This document shows, piece after piece, positions 17,173 through 26,634 of a stretch of 64,000 nt of DNA; position 1 is the stretch's first letter, and each line of letters begins with the position of its first letter. Origin of the DNA: Pseudomonas sp. LP_7_YM (GTDB lineage Bacteria > Pseudomonadota > Gammaproteobacteria > Pseudomonadales > Pseudomonadaceae); assembly GCF_004364435.1 (NCBI RefSeq), contig NZ_SOCT01000001.1, forward strand, positions 620,001 through 684,000, written 5' to 3'. A program made the position numbers and the translations under genes. The notes under the pieces were generated by a model. It made no database searches and was not told where the DNA came from. It saw only the letters and a program-made list of their open reading frames with translations.

Positions 17173-17727
17173 GTGAAGAGTCCCCTCGTCGAAGTCGATG
17201 CTCAGGCGCTGCAGGTCGAAATCGACCTGATCTACGCCGGCACCGACAACCTCGCTGGCAAGCGGATTTATCAGGACCCGCGCTGCTTGCTGCACCGCGA
17301 TGCCGAGGCTTGCCTGCGCAAAGCCAGTACCCTGGCGCGGCAGGCCGGTTTGCGCCTGCGCATCTTCGATGCCTACCGCCCGCCGTACGCCCAATACCTG
17401 CTCTGGGAGGCGCTGCCCAATCCCGAATACGTGCGTGATCCGGGGCTGGGGTCGCATCACACCCGTGGGGTGGCCGTTGACCTCACGCTCATTGACGCCA
17501 GTGGAACAGCCCTCGACATGGGCACCGGCTTCGATGACATGCGCGAGCACTCGCATCAGTTCTTCGCCGATCTGCCAGCCGAGGTCCAGCGCAATCGGCT
17601 GTTGTTGCTAGGGATCATGCTCGCCGCCGGGTTCACCTACATCGACAGCGAGTGGTGGCATTACCAACTGCCCGACGCTGAGCAATACGCCCTGATCGAC
17701 GATGGTTCGATCCGTCCGGCGAGCTGA
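17173..17727 (+). CDS. ddpX: D-alanyl-D-alanine dipeptidase (DdpX/VanX family)
   Basis: A 184-residue zinc peptidase of the VanX/DdpX family that cleaves D-Ala-D-Ala into two D-Ala. The key motifs are present: RIFDAYRPPYAQ (substrate Arg), GSHHTRGVAVDLTL (SxHxxGxAxD, zinc His and Asp) and DSEWWHY (catalytic Glu and zinc His). No signal peptide is seen, so it acts in the cytoplasm on imported dipeptide, unlike a wall hydrolase. GTG 17173 is chosen because GGAG sits 8 bases before it; an in-frame GTG at 17164 overlaps that site. It follows the RpiR gene by 58 bases and precedes the importer genes. Confidence 0.92.
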   Translation: MKSPLVEVDAQALQVEIDLIYAGTDNLAGKRIYQDPRCLLHRDAEACLRKASTLARQAGLRLRIFDAYRPPYAQYLLWEALPNPEYVRDPGLGSHHTRGVAVDLTLIDASGTALDMGTGFDDMREHSHQFFADLPAEVQRNRLLLLGIMLAAGFTYIDSEWWHYQLPDAEQYALIDDGSIRPAS

Positions 17728-17830
17728 AACAGGCAACCTTTGATAACCGTGACACCTGACCGGGACGACCATGAATCCCGGCTGAATCCTGCGATGGCCT
17801 GACGCTGGAAAGGCGTCGGGATTGCCCTTT

Positions 17831-17855
17831 CGGAGGCCTGTGGGCTCCGAGTTTT
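17831..17855 (+). terminator. Weak terminator-like hairpin between ddpX and ddpA
   Basis: CGGAGGCC-TGT-GGGCTCCG (one mismatch) is followed by AGTTTT. It could attenuate read-through from the regulator/dipeptidase genes into the transporter genes. Confidence 0.3.
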
Positions 17856-17923
17856 AACTGCCCGGTATAGCTTCAATAAAAAACCTGACGAATTTCCACA
17901 CATCGAATGATCTAGGAACCGGC

Positions 17924-19480
17924 ATGAAATCAATCGTGACTTCCCGCAAGCTGGCCATGGCGCTTCTGTGCACCGCCATGGGCCTTGGTGCCTGGCAATC
18001 GGCCAGCGCTGCCGTGGCCCAGGACACCCTGATGATCGGCAAACCGGCCGATCCACAGACCCTCGACCCGGCCGTGACCATCGACAACAACGACTGGACC
18101 GTAACCTATCCCGTGTATCAGCGGCTGGTGACCTACAAGGTCGAGAACGGCAAGGGCAGCACCGAGGTGGCCGGTGAACTGGCCAGCAGCTGGTCCACGT
18201 CCGCGGACAACCTGACGTGGGAATTCAAGCTCAAGCCGGGCAACAAGTTCGATGACGGCGCAGAGGTCAACGCCGAAGCGGTGAAGTTTTCCTTCGACCG
18301 CGTAATGAAGCTCAAACAAGGCCCGTCAGGTGCGTTCCCGGACGACATGACGGTGTCGGTGGTCGATCCGCAGACGGTGAAGTTCACCCTCAAGGCGCCG
18401 TATGCGCCGTTCCTCTCGACCCTGGCGCACAACGGGGCAGCGATCATCAACCCGGATGTGGCGAAAAAATCCGAAGGCGCCGAAGCTTATCTGGCCAATC
18501 ACACGGCCGGTTCCGGTGCGTTCAAGCTGGTGAACTGGCAGAAAGGCCAGACCCTGACCATGGAGCAGAACAGCTACTACGCCGGGCCCAAACCGGCCCT
18601 GAAAAAGGTCGTGGTCAAGATCATCGGTGAGGCCTCGGTGCGCCGCTTGCAACTGGAACACGGCGATCTGGACATCATCGAAGACATGCCCGAAGACCAG
18701 CTTGAAGCGCTGGGCAAGAAATCCGGCATCGTCGTCGGCGATTACCCGTCGCTGCGTGTGACCTTGCTGTACCTGAACACCCAAAAGGCGCCGATGAACA
18801 ACCCGCACGCGCGCCGCGCGGTGGTCGAATCGCTGGATTACGACGGCATCATCAACGGCATTCTCAAAGGCAAGGCCAAGCCGCTGAATGGGCCTATTCC
18901 ACAGGGCATGTGGGCCTATGACGAAAAACTGCCTGCGTTCAAGCAGGACATGGGCAAGGCCAAGGAGGATCTGGGCAAGGTGTCGCCGAAGGTCAGCGAC
19001 CTGACCTTCATGTATTCCGACAAGGACCCGAACTGGGAGCCTATCGGGCTCACCTTGCAGGCCGGCTTGCAGCCATTGGGCGTCAACCTGAAGCTGGAAA
19101 AACTGGCCAACGCCAGCATGCGTGAGCGTCTGGGCAGCGGTGATTTCGATATCGCCATAGGCTCATGGAGCCCGGACTTCGCCGACCCCTACATGTTCAT
19201 GAACTTCTTTTTCGACTCGAAGCTGAAAGGCCTGGCGGGTAACCGCTCGCTGTATGAAAACCCGGCAGTGGACACGCTGATTCGCGAGTCGGCAACCACC
19301 AACGACATGGCCAAACGTACCGAGTTGTACCAACAGGCACAGAAGATCGTGCTCAGCGACAGCGTCTACGCCTACCTGTACCAGAAGGCCTATACCTTGC
19401 CGATGAGCGATAAGGTCAAGGGCTACGTGTTCAACCCGATGCTGGAACAGGTGTTCAACATCGGCACGATTACCAAGTAA
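17924..19480 (+). CDS. ddpA: ABC transporter periplasmic dipeptide-binding protein (DdpA-like)
   Basis: A 518-residue family 5 solute-binding protein with signal peptide MKSIVTSRKLAMALLCTAMG cleaved near SASA. Typical features: DTLMIGKPADPQTLDPAVTI at the mature start, LASSWSTSADNLTWEFKLKP, and a late DIAIGSWSPDFADPYMF. It captures peptide in the periplasm and delivers it to the DdpB/DdpC channel. D-Ala-D-Ala is the inferred ligand because the dipeptidase gene is directly upstream; specificity is not readable from the sequence. The gap to ddpB is 104 bases. Confidence 0.88.
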   Translation: MKSIVTSRKLAMALLCTAMGLGAWQSASAAVAQDTLMIGKPADPQTLDPAVTIDNNDWTVTYPVYQRLVTYKVENGKGSTEVAGELASSWSTSADNLTWEFKLKPGNKFDDGAEVNAEAVKFSFDRVMKLKQGPSGAFPDDMTVSVVDPQTVKFTLKAPYAPFLSTLAHNGAAIINPDVAKKSEGAEAYLANHTAGSGAFKLVNWQKGQTLTMEQNSYYAGPKPALKKVVVKIIGEASVRRLQLEHGDLDIIEDMPEDQLEALGKKSGIVVGDYPSLRVTLLYLNTQKAPMNNPHARRAVVESLDYDGIINGILKGKAKPLNGPIPQGMWAYDEKLPAFKQDMGKAKEDLGKVSPKVSDLTFMYSDKDPNWEPIGLTLQAGLQPLGVNLKLEKLANASMRERLGSGDFDIAIGSWSPDFADPYMFMNFFFDSKLKGLAGNRSLYENPAVDTLIRESATTNDMAKRTELYQQAQKIVLSDSVYAYLYQKAYTLPMSDKVKGYVFNPMLEQVFNIGTITK

Positions 19481-19584
19481 ACCCTGGTTGTTTCAAACGG
19501 CCCGGCAGCGGACGCAGGGCCGCTGCAACGCTGTGTCCGCGAGCTGTTTCGCGTTATTGATCGTCTGCGTGACCGAGGTGCCTG

Positions 19585-20601
19585 ATGGCCTTGCTGAATA
19601 TTTTGCGTAAACGCCTGGGCGGCTTGCTGCTGGTGGTGTTTGGCGTGTCCCTGATTACCTTTTGCATATCCCACCTGATCCCGGGTGACCCGGCACGGCT
19701 GATCGCCGGCGACCGCGCCACTGACGCGATCGTGCAGAACATCCGTCACCAGTTGGGTCTGGATCTGCCGCTGTATCAACAATATGGGCGCTACATGCTC
19801 GACCTGCTGCATGGCGACCTGGGCACGTCGATCCGCACCCATCGTCCGGTACTGGAGGATCTGCAGGCGTTCTTTCCGGCAACTCTGGAACTGGCGCTGG
19901 CAGCATTAACCCTTTCGATTCTGGTGGGCGTGCCGCTGGGCGTGCTGTCGGCTGTGTATCACAACCGTCTGATCGATCAGGTGGCGCGAACCCTGGCGGT
20001 GACCGGGATTTCGACGCCTGCGTTCTGGCTCGGACTGGGCTTGATCGTGCTGTTCTACGGGCATCTGAACTGGTTACCGGGCAGCGGTCGCATCGACGAG
20101 GGGATGGAGCCACCGCCAACGGTCACCGGTTTCTACCTGATCGACACGCTGCTTGCCGGCGATACGGCGCAGTTCTTCAACGCCGTGCAACACCTGATCC
20201 TGCCTGCGATCACCCTGGGCTTCGTCAATCTCGGCGTCGTGGCGCGGCAGATCCGTTCGGCCATGCTCGATCAGCTGGGCGAAGATTACATCCGCACCGC
20301 GCGCGCCTATGGCCTGTCGAAGTGGGCGGTGATCCTGCGTCACGCGCTGCCCAATGCGTTGATCCCCTCGGTGACCGTGCTGGGCCTGACCCTCGGTGAT
20401 CTGCTGTATGGCGCCGTGCTGACCGAAACCGTGTTCGCCTGGCCGGGCATGGGTGCGTATGTGGTCAAGTCGATCCAGTCGCTGGATTTTCCGGCGGTCA
20501 TGGGTTTCGCAATTCTGGTGTCCTTCATTTATGTACTGCTCAACATGGCGATCGATCTGCTGTACCGCCTGATCGACCCCCGCATCGGCGAGGTCAATTG
20601 A
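19585..20601 (+). CDS. ddpB: ABC transporter permease, DppB/DdpB type
   Basis: A 338-residue inner-membrane permease of the dipeptide/oligopeptide class. The N-terminal LRKRLGGLLLVVFGVSLITF and HLIPGDPAR motif are hallmarks of DppB-type subunits. The EAA loop contacting the ATPases reads RTARAYGLSKWAVILRHALP, followed by NALIPSVTVLGL. About six membrane segments. It pairs with the permease encoded one base downstream. Confidence 0.9.
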   Translation: MALLNILRKRLGGLLLVVFGVSLITFCISHLIPGDPARLIAGDRATDAIVQNIRHQLGLDLPLYQQYGRYMLDLLHGDLGTSIRTHRPVLEDLQAFFPATLELALAALTLSILVGVPLGVLSAVYHNRLIDQVARTLAVTGISTPAFWLGLGLIVLFYGHLNWLPGSGRIDEGMEPPPTVTGFYLIDTLLAGDTAQFFNAVQHLILPAITLGFVNLGVVARQIRSAMLDQLGEDYIRTARAYGLSKWAVILRHALPNALIPSVTVLGLTLGDLLYGAVLTETVFAWPGMGAYVVKSIQSLDFPAVMGFAILVSFIYVLLNMAIDLLYRLIDPRIGEVN

Positions 20602-20602
20602 G

Positions 20603-21502
20603 ATGTCTACCCCGATCACAGCGCCCGTCGTGGCGTCCCTGCCGAAAGCCTCGCGCTGGCAGGACAAGCTGGCGTATCTGGCGCACCAGCTACGTCGCAG
20701 CCCATTAACCATGGCTGGCCTGCTCATTACCTTGATCGTTCTGTTGGCGATGGCGTTCGCCCCATGGCTGGCGTCCCACGACCCCAATGCCCTGAATCTG
20801 ACCCAGCGGCTCGGCGCGCCTTCTGCCGCGCACTGGTTTGGCACCGATGAAGTGGGCCGCGATCTGTTCAGCCGGGTGCTGTACGGCAGCCGCCAGTCTG
20901 TGGGCGTCGGTCTGTTCGTCGCCTTTGCATCCTGTTTCACCGGTGGCTTGCTGGGCTGCATGTCAGGGATCATCGGTGGCCGCTTCGACGGGCTGATCAT
21001 GCGCCTGATGGACATCATGCTGTCGGTGCCGTCGCTGGTGCTGATCATGGCGTTGGCGGCAGCACTGGGGCCGAGCCTGTTCAACGCCATGCTGGCGATC
21101 ACCCTGGTGCGCATCCCGTTTTACGTACGGCTGGCCCGCGGTCAGGCGCTGAGCATTCGTCAGATGGGCTACGTCAAAGCTGCCCAGACGTTCGGGGCCG
21201 GGCGTTGGCACATGGTGTTGTGGCACGTGGCACGCAACGCCATGCCGCCGCTGCTGGTGCAACTGAGCCTGGACATCGGCGGCGCCATTCTCATGGCCTC
21301 GGCGCTGGGCTTCATCGGCCTGGGTGCACAGCAGCCGACGGCTGAGTGGGGCGCGATGGTCGCCACGGGGCGCAACTACATCCTCGATCAATGGTGGTAT
21401 TCGACCTTTCCGGGGGTGGCGATCCTGATCACCGCTACCGGTTTCAATCTTTTGGGCGACGGCGTGCGTGATCTGCTCGACCCCCGTCAGCAGGGGAGAT
21501 GA
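20603..21502 (+). CDS. ddpC: ABC transporter permease, DppC/DdpC type
   Basis: A 299-residue permease with the DppC-type N-terminal cytoplasmic/first-TM region (LRRSPLTMAGLLITLIVLLA), the HWFGTDEVGRDLFSRVLYG motif and the EAA loop VKAAQTFGAGRWHMVLWHV. It forms the heterodimeric channel with DdpB. The start follows the ddpB stop by one base and its end overlaps the ddpD start region. Confidence 0.9.
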   Translation: MSTPITAPVVASLPKASRWQDKLAYLAHQLRRSPLTMAGLLITLIVLLAMAFAPWLASHDPNALNLTQRLGAPSAAHWFGTDEVGRDLFSRVLYGSRQSVGVGLFVAFASCFTGGLLGCMSGIIGGRFDGLIMRLMDIMLSVPSLVLIMALAAALGPSLFNAMLAITLVRIPFYVRLARGQALSIRQMGYVKAAQTFGAGRWHMVLWHVARNAMPPLLVQLSLDIGGAILMASALGFIGLGAQQPTAEWGAMVATGRNYILDQWWYSTFPGVAILITATGFNLLGDGVRDLLDPRQQGR

Positions 21503-21504
21503 CC

Positions 21505-22551
21505 ATGCAGACTCCTTTGCACACATCATCGGCCAGCAATGCTGCGGTGCTGACCATCGATAACCTGAGCATCGAATTTCCGGCCTATAAAAGTACGGTC
21601 AAGGCGCTGAACGGCGTGTCGCTGCACGTCAATCCCGGTGAGATCGTCGGCGTGATCGGCGAATCCGGTTCCGGCAAATCGGTGACCGCGATGCTCAGCC
21701 TGCGCCTGCTGCCCGAACGCGCCTATCAGGTGAAAAGCGGCAGCTTGAGTATCCTCGGTCGCGACATGCTGACGGCCAGGGAAAAAGACCTGCTCAAGGT
21801 TCGTGGCCGCGACGCCGCGATGATCTTTCAGGAGCCGATGACGGCGCTGAACCCGACGCGGCGCATTGGCCGGCAGATGCTCGACGTGATCATCCATCAT
21901 CAGCAACTGAGCAAGGCCGACGCCCGTGCCAAGGCTGTCGCACTGCTGCGTGACATGCACATCGCCGACCCCGAACAGGTGATGAACAGCTACCCCTTCG
22001 AGCTGTCCGGGGGCATGCGTCAGCGGGTGATGATCGCCCTGGCGTTTTCCTGCGATCCGAAGCTGCTGATCGCCGATGAGCCGACCACCGCGCTAGACGT
22101 GACCGTGCAGCGCCAGGTGTTGCTGCTGTTGCGGGAAAAGGCCCGGCAGCGCGGTACGGCGATTCTGCTGATTACCCACGACATGGCGCTGGTGTCGCAG
22201 TTCTGCGACCGGGTGTATGTGATGTACACTGGCGCGGTGGTGGAGCAGGGGGTCACTGCTCAGGTCATGGCCGACCCTCGCCATCCTTACACCCAAGGGT
22301 TGCTCAGCGGCCTGCCGGAACAGGTCGAGCCAGGTCGGAACCTGATGACCATTCCCGGCCAGGTGCCCAACCTGTCGGCACTGCCTGAAGGCTGCACCTT
22401 TCGTGAACGGTGTGCCTTCGCCATGCCCAAATGCCTGCAACGTCCGCCCATGTTCACCCTTGACGCCGCGGCAGATCGCAAGAGCGCCTGCTGGCTGAGC
22501 GAGGCCGCTCACTCAGCCCCCCATTCTTCTGTACAGGAGTCGCGGTCATGA
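21505..22551 (+). CDS. ddpD: ABC transporter ATP-binding protein, DppD/DdpD type
   Basis: About 348 residues. Walker A GESGSGKS, Q-loop IFQEPMTALNPTRR, signature LSGGMRQRV, Walker B LLIADEPTTALD and switch HDMALV are all intact. The C-terminal oligopeptide/dipeptide extension (LPEGCTFRERCAFAMPKC) carries the cysteine cluster that may bind an iron-sulfur centre in this family. ATG 21505 is chosen because GGGGAG stands 6 bases before it; ATG 21499 abuts that site. It overlaps ddpF by 4 bases. Confidence 0.9.
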   Translation: MQTPLHTSSASNAAVLTIDNLSIEFPAYKSTVKALNGVSLHVNPGEIVGVIGESGSGKSVTAMLSLRLLPERAYQVKSGSLSILGRDMLTAREKDLLKVRGRDAAMIFQEPMTALNPTRRIGRQMLDVIIHHQQLSKADARAKAVALLRDMHIADPEQVMNSYPFELSGGMRQRVMIALAFSCDPKLLIADEPTTALDVTVQRQVLLLLREKARQRGTAILLITHDMALVSQFCDRVYVMYTGAVVEQGVTAQVMADPRHPYTQGLLSGLPEQVEPGRNLMTIPGQVPNLSALPEGCTFRERCAFAMPKCLQRPPMFTLDAAADRKSACWLSEAAHSAPHSSVQESRS

Positions 22552-23537
22552 CCGGCGCAGCCCTTGAATCACGTGCCGGCAAAAGCCGCCACACCCTACT
22601 CGGCCTGCACGATGTACGCGTGCATTACCCGATGGGCAGTGACTGGCTGGGCCGCCCCAAGGCGGTGGCTCACGCCCTCAACGGTATTGATTTGCAGGTG
22701 CGTGCCGGAGAAACCCTGGGCGTGGTTGGCGAGTCCGGCTGCGGCAAGAGCACGCTGGCGCAGTTGCTGATGGGCCTGATCAAGCCGACCTCAGGCACGC
22801 TCGACTGGATCTACAACAACCCCGGCGAACGCAGCAGTAACGTACAGATCGTTTTCCAGGACCCGCAATCCTCGCTGGACCCGCGGCTGCCGGTGTGGAA
22901 GGTGATCACCGAACCCTTGTTCGTGCAGCGCTCGGCGCCGCGTCGCGACATGCGTGACATCGCCGCCAGGGTTGCCTCGCAGGTGGGGATACGCACCGAG
23001 TACATGGACCGCTTTCCCCATCAGTTTTCCGGTGGTCAGCGTCAGCGCATCGCCATTGCCCGGGCGCTGTCATCCGACCCGGACATCATCGTACTGGACG
23101 AACCGACCTCGGCACTGGACATCTCGGTGCAGGCGCAGATACTCAACCTGCTCGCCGAGCTGCAACGCAGCCGCAACCTGACCTATATTCTGATCTCGCA
23201 CAACGTCTCGGTGGTGCGGCACATGGCGGACCGGGTGGCGGTGATGTACCTGGGGCAGATCGTCGAACTGGGCAGCGCCAGCGAAGTGCTGGAACGGCCG
23301 CGACATCCATATACCCAACTACTGCTTGAGGCCGTGCCGCGACTGGGCGTGGCGGTCGACGATGCGCAGGTCTCGGCGCCGACCGAGCTGCCGGGCAATC
23401 GCAACCTGCCCACGGGCTGCTTTTTCAGGGACCGCTGCCCGAAGGCGACGGCTGGCTGCGAAATACCGCAGGCGTTACTGCCCGCCAAAGGCGTTGAGAC
23501 CGGCGAGCGAGTGAGGTGTCATTTGCAGTCGGGCTGA
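22548..23537 (+). CDS. ddpF: ABC transporter ATP-binding protein, DppF/DdpF type
   Basis: A 329-residue second ATPase of the importer. Walker A GESGCGKST, Q-loop VFQDPQSSLDPRL, signature FSGGQRQRIAIARAL, Walker B IIVLDEPTSALD and switch SHNVSVV are intact, with the C-terminal GCFFRDRCPKATAGC cysteine motif. It dimerises with DdpD and closes the operon ddpX-A-B-C-D-F. Confidence 0.9.
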   Translation: MTGAALESRAGKSRHTLLGLHDVRVHYPMGSDWLGRPKAVAHALNGIDLQVRAGETLGVVGESGCGKSTLAQLLMGLIKPTSGTLDWIYNNPGERSSNVQIVFQDPQSSLDPRLPVWKVITEPLFVQRSAPRRDMRDIAARVASQVGIRTEYMDRFPHQFSGGQRQRIAIARALSSDPDIIVLDEPTSALDISVQAQILNLLAELQRSRNLTYILISHNVSVVRHMADRVAVMYLGQIVELGSASEVLERPRHPYTQLLLEAVPRLGVAVDDAQVSAPTELPGNRNLPTGCFFRDRCPKATAGCEIPQALLPAKGVETGERVRCHLQSG

Positions 23538-23654
23538 GTCAGCGCGTCAGGCACCTTGCTGATCGAGGCAGCCCTGCGCGGACGCGAACACAGGATCTTT
23601 CAATCATCGACTCAATGGATAAAGATGACCGCATCCGGCCAAGAGGAATCAACC

Positions 23655-24095
23655 GTGACCGATATTCCTGCAAAGCTATCGCCGTTTCACCTCGCCATTC
23701 CCGTGCATGACCTCGCGGCAGCACGGAACTTCTACGCCAATGTGTTCAATCTGGCTGAAGGCCGTTCCAGCGAGCGCTGGGTGGACTTCGATTTCTTCGG
23801 CCACCAACTGGTGATTCACGAGCACCCGAAAACCGATTCCCAAGCCCACGCAGGCAGCAATGCGGTGGACGGCCATGACGTGCCGGTGCCGCACTTTGGC
23901 GTAGTCCTGGGCTGGGCGGAATGGGAAGCGCTGGCCGATCGTTTGCAGGCGCAGGGCGTGAAGTTCGTGATCGAGCCCTATGTGCGCTTCAAGGGTCAGG
24001 TGGGCGAACAGGCGACGATGTTTCTGTTCGATCCCTGTGGCAACGCGCTGGAATTCAAGGCGTTCAAGGATATCGGGCAGTTGTTTGCCAAATAA
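23655..24095 (+). CDS. VOC (glyoxalase/bleomycin-resistance) family protein
   Basis: About 146 residues forming two beta-alpha-beta-beta-beta modules. The opening [20 protein letters not shown] carries the first metal His; [28 protein letters not shown] and [15 protein letters not shown] (final Glu ligand) complete a VOC metal site. The reaction is unknown: members include dioxygenases, isomerases and resistance proteins. GTG 23655 is chosen because AGAGGAA lies just upstream; an in-frame ATG at 23625 is a possible alternative. It stands alone after the ddp operon. Confidence 0.85.
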   Translation: MTDIPAKLSPFHLAIPVHDLAAARNFYANVFNLAEGRSSERWVDFDFFGHQLVIHEHPKTDSQAHAGSNAVDGHDVPVPHFGVVLGWAEWEALADRLQAQGVKFVIEPYVRFKGQVGEQATMFLFDPCGNALEFKAFKDIGQLFAK

Positions 24096-24605
24096 TCCCC
24101 TTTCACCTCCCAGTATCGACAATCTTCGTCAGCAAGCTCACCTCCACACAGGGTCCCGCAATGGCATCAGATGTCTGCGGCAACCCGATCATTGTGCGAG
24201 TGAGCTTGCTCACGAAGGGGTAGTAGGGCTGCCGTACACATCCGGATTCTGCAAGTCAGCCTTGGCGAGCATGCTTCCCGCAGAGGATCACTGGCCAAAG
24301 GTAGACACTCTGTAGCGTTGAAAAAAGGGTTTTAACGGCTTCGCTTCTGGATGCCGTCCGAGCATCTGTTTGTACCGGAACTGGATACATGTCCCGGTTT
24401 TTATACAGGCTCTGGATACATTCTTCGTAATAGCCCCCCTGAAACAATGTCTTCGACGACCGGTGCTCAACTTCGCATCTGCACGGCCGAACTATATTTC
24501 AGGCCGTGACTTCCCTTTCTCCGCTTAACCTCGTACAAAGCGCGGCGCGCGCCTGATCGGCTACGCATTCCCGTCGCTGTCATTCTTGGTTATGGACAAA
24601 ATCGT
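24096..24605. other. Intergenic region with a small palindrome
   Basis: No gene is seen in these 510 bases. A perfect palindrome GTGAGC-TT-GCTCAC at 24200-24213 resembles the core of short Pseudomonas interspersed repeats (GAGCTTGCTC). The chemoreceptor promoter must lie in the right half; no sigma signature was convincing. Confidence 0.4.
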
Positions 24606-26498
24606 ATGATCAAAAGTCTGGGTTTCAGCAGAAAGATCCTGTTGGCCGCTGCACTGATAGTTGTTGTCGCTTTTTCCTGTTTTATTCTGGTGAACGATTA
24701 TCGCCAGCGCGAGACCTTGAAAAACAATGTGGATGCCGAACTGCGACAACTGGGAAGTCTGACCACGCAAAACATCCAGATCTGGCTGGACAGCCGTACT
24801 CAACTGCTTTACTCGCTGGCCCAACGGATTGCCGCCGATGGCCCTGCGCCGGACAGCCTGCAACGCGCCATTGGGCTGGCGGTGTACCCCGACAACTTCC
24901 AGCTCAGTTACTTCGGTGGCAAGGACGGTGTGATGGTCTCGGTGCCGGCCGGTAACCGCGCCGCCGACTACGATCCGCGTGCCCGTGGCTGGTACAAGGC
25001 TGCCGATGCCGCACAAGGCATTATCGTCACCGAGCCGTACATCGCGGCCTCGACCGGCAAACTGGTGGTCACCCTGGCCACGCCGGTGCGTCAGCAGGGA
25101 CAGATGATCGGCGTCGCGGGGGCGGACATTTCGCTGGAGGCCATCAGCAAGACCATCAACTCGCTGAACTTCGGTGGCCATGGATACGCTTATATCGTCA
25201 GCGCCGACGGCAAGATCCTGATCCATCCGGACAGCAAGCTGCTGCTCAAGAACGTCAGCGAGGCCTATCCAAACGGCGCGCCGAAGATCGCACCGGGCGT
25301 GTCTGAAATCGAGTCCGGCGGCAAGGCGCAGTTCATCTCGTTCACCAAGGTCGAAGGCTTGTCGTCGGCCAACTGGTACGTGGCGCTGGTGCTCGACCGC
25401 GACACCGCCTATTCGATGCTCAGCGAATTTCGCACTTCGGCCATCACCGCGATGGTCATCGCCGTGGCCATCATCATCTTGCTGCTCGGGCTGCTGATTC
25501 GGGTGCTGATGCAGCCGCTGCACCAGATGGGCCGTGCGATGCAGGACATCGCCGATGGCGAGGGTGACCTGACCAAGCGCCTGTCTATCGTCTCGCAGGA
25601 CGAGTTCGGTGCCCTGGCGCAGTCGTTCAACCGCTTCGTAGAGCGTATTCACGGCTCGATCCGCGAGGTGGCGTCTACTGCCGGCCAGCTCGGTGAAGTC
25701 GCGGCCCGTGTGGTCGGCGCGTCCAACTCGTCCATGAGCAACTCCGATCAGCAATCCAACCGCACCAATAGCGTTGCTGCCGCGATCAATCAATTGGGGG
25801 CCGCGGCTCAGGAAATCGCCCAGAACGCGGCGCTGGCCTCGCAGCATTCCAGTGAAGCCACGCAGCTGGCCAGCGAAGGCCAGGGGGTCGTGACCCAGAC
25901 CATCAAGGCGATGAATCAATTGTCGGAGAAGATCAGCGAGTCGTGCGTCAACATCGAAACGCTGAACAACAAGACCGCCAATATTGGTCAGATCCTTGAG
26001 GTGATCACCGGCATTTCCCAGCAGACCAACCTGTTGGCGCTCAACGCCGCCATTGAAGCGGCCCGTGCCGGTGAGGCCGGGCGCGGCTTTGCGGTGGTGG
26101 CTGATGAGGTGCGCAACCTGGCGCACCGCACTCAGGATTCCGCTCAGCAAGTGCAGGGCATGATCGAAGAGCTGCAGGTCGGCGCGCGGGATGCCGTGGC
26201 CAACATGACCGAAAGCCAGCGCCAGAGCGAGAGCAGCGTGACCATCGCCAATCAGGCAGGTGAGCGCCTGAACAGCGTGACCCGCCGCATCAGCGAGATC
26301 GACGGCATGAACCAGTCGGTGGCAACGGCGACCGAGGAGCAGACGGCGGTGGTCGAATCGATCAACGTCGACATCACCGAGATCAACACCTTGAACCAGG
26401 AAGGGGTCGACAACCTGAAGTCCACCCTGGATGCCTGTACTCACCTGGAGCATCAGGCGGCACGCTTGCAGCATCTGGTGGGCACGTTCCGCATCTGA
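24606..26498 (+). CDS. Methyl-accepting chemotaxis protein with dCache domain (PctA-like)
   Basis: A 630-residue chemoreceptor. First TM near residues 11-30 ([20 protein letters not shown]), a large periplasmic dCache domain to about 270, second TM near 280-305 ([20 protein letters not shown]), HAMP, then the signalling helix with the strictly conserved hairpin tip [20 protein letters not shown]...[15 protein letters not shown]. The ligand domain shows [18 protein letters not shown] and GADIS, residues expected in amino-acid-binding dCache sensors, so amino-acid chemotaxis is a reasonable inference. The N-terminus closely resembles P. aeruginosa PctA (MIKSLxFSxKILLAA). Monocistronic. Confidence 0.93.
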   Translation: MIKSLGFSRKILLAAALIVVVAFSCFILVNDYRQRETLKNNVDAELRQLGSLTTQNIQIWLDSRTQLLYSLAQRIAADGPAPDSLQRAIGLAVYPDNFQLSYFGGKDGVMVSVPAGNRAADYDPRARGWYKAADAAQGIIVTEPYIAASTGKLVVTLATPVRQQGQMIGVAGADISLEAISKTINSLNFGGHGYAYIVSADGKILIHPDSKLLLKNVSEAYPNGAPKIAPGVSEIESGGKAQFISFTKVEGLSSANWYVALVLDRDTAYSMLSEFRTSAITAMVIAVAIIILLLGLLIRVLMQPLHQMGRAMQDIADGEGDLTKRLSIVSQDEFGALAQSFNRFVERIHGSIREVASTAGQLGEVAARVVGASNSSMSNSDQQSNRTNSVAAAINQLGAAAQEIAQNAALASQHSSEATQLASEGQGVVTQTIKAMNQLSEKISESCVNIETLNNKTANIGQILEVITGISQQTNLLALNAAIEAARAGEAGRGFAVVADEVRNLAHRTQDSAQQVQGMIEELQVGARDAVANMTESQRQSESSVTIANQAGERLNSVTRRISEIDGMNQSVATATEEQTAVVESINVDITEINTLNQEGVDNLKSTLDACTHLEHQAARLQHLVGTFRI

Positions 26499-26523
26499 AC
26501 AACCGCGTCTGCCTGCGGCAGCC

Positions 26524-26541
26524 GGCTCTTTTGCGAGAGCC
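26524..26541 (+). terminator. Possible hairpin after the chemoreceptor gene
   Basis: GGCTCT-TTTGCG-AGAGCC, a 6-bp perfect stem 26 bases past the stop codon. There is no U-run, so it may be part of a degenerate interspersed repeat (GAGCCTGCTTGCTGGCG follows) rather than a true terminator. Confidence 0.3.
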
Positions 26542-26634
26542 TGCTTGCTGGCGAATACGCCGGGTCAGAGTCCGTCAGGGAGGCGACCCGGCGCAAAGCT
26601 TAGGGTATGGTTTTGCGACCAGACATCTCGTCGC

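Noticed and set aside
24561..26474. A 637-codon minus-strand frame opposite the dCache chemoreceptor
   Set aside because: It mirrors a well-conserved chemoreceptor gene and has no recognisable domain or ribosome site.
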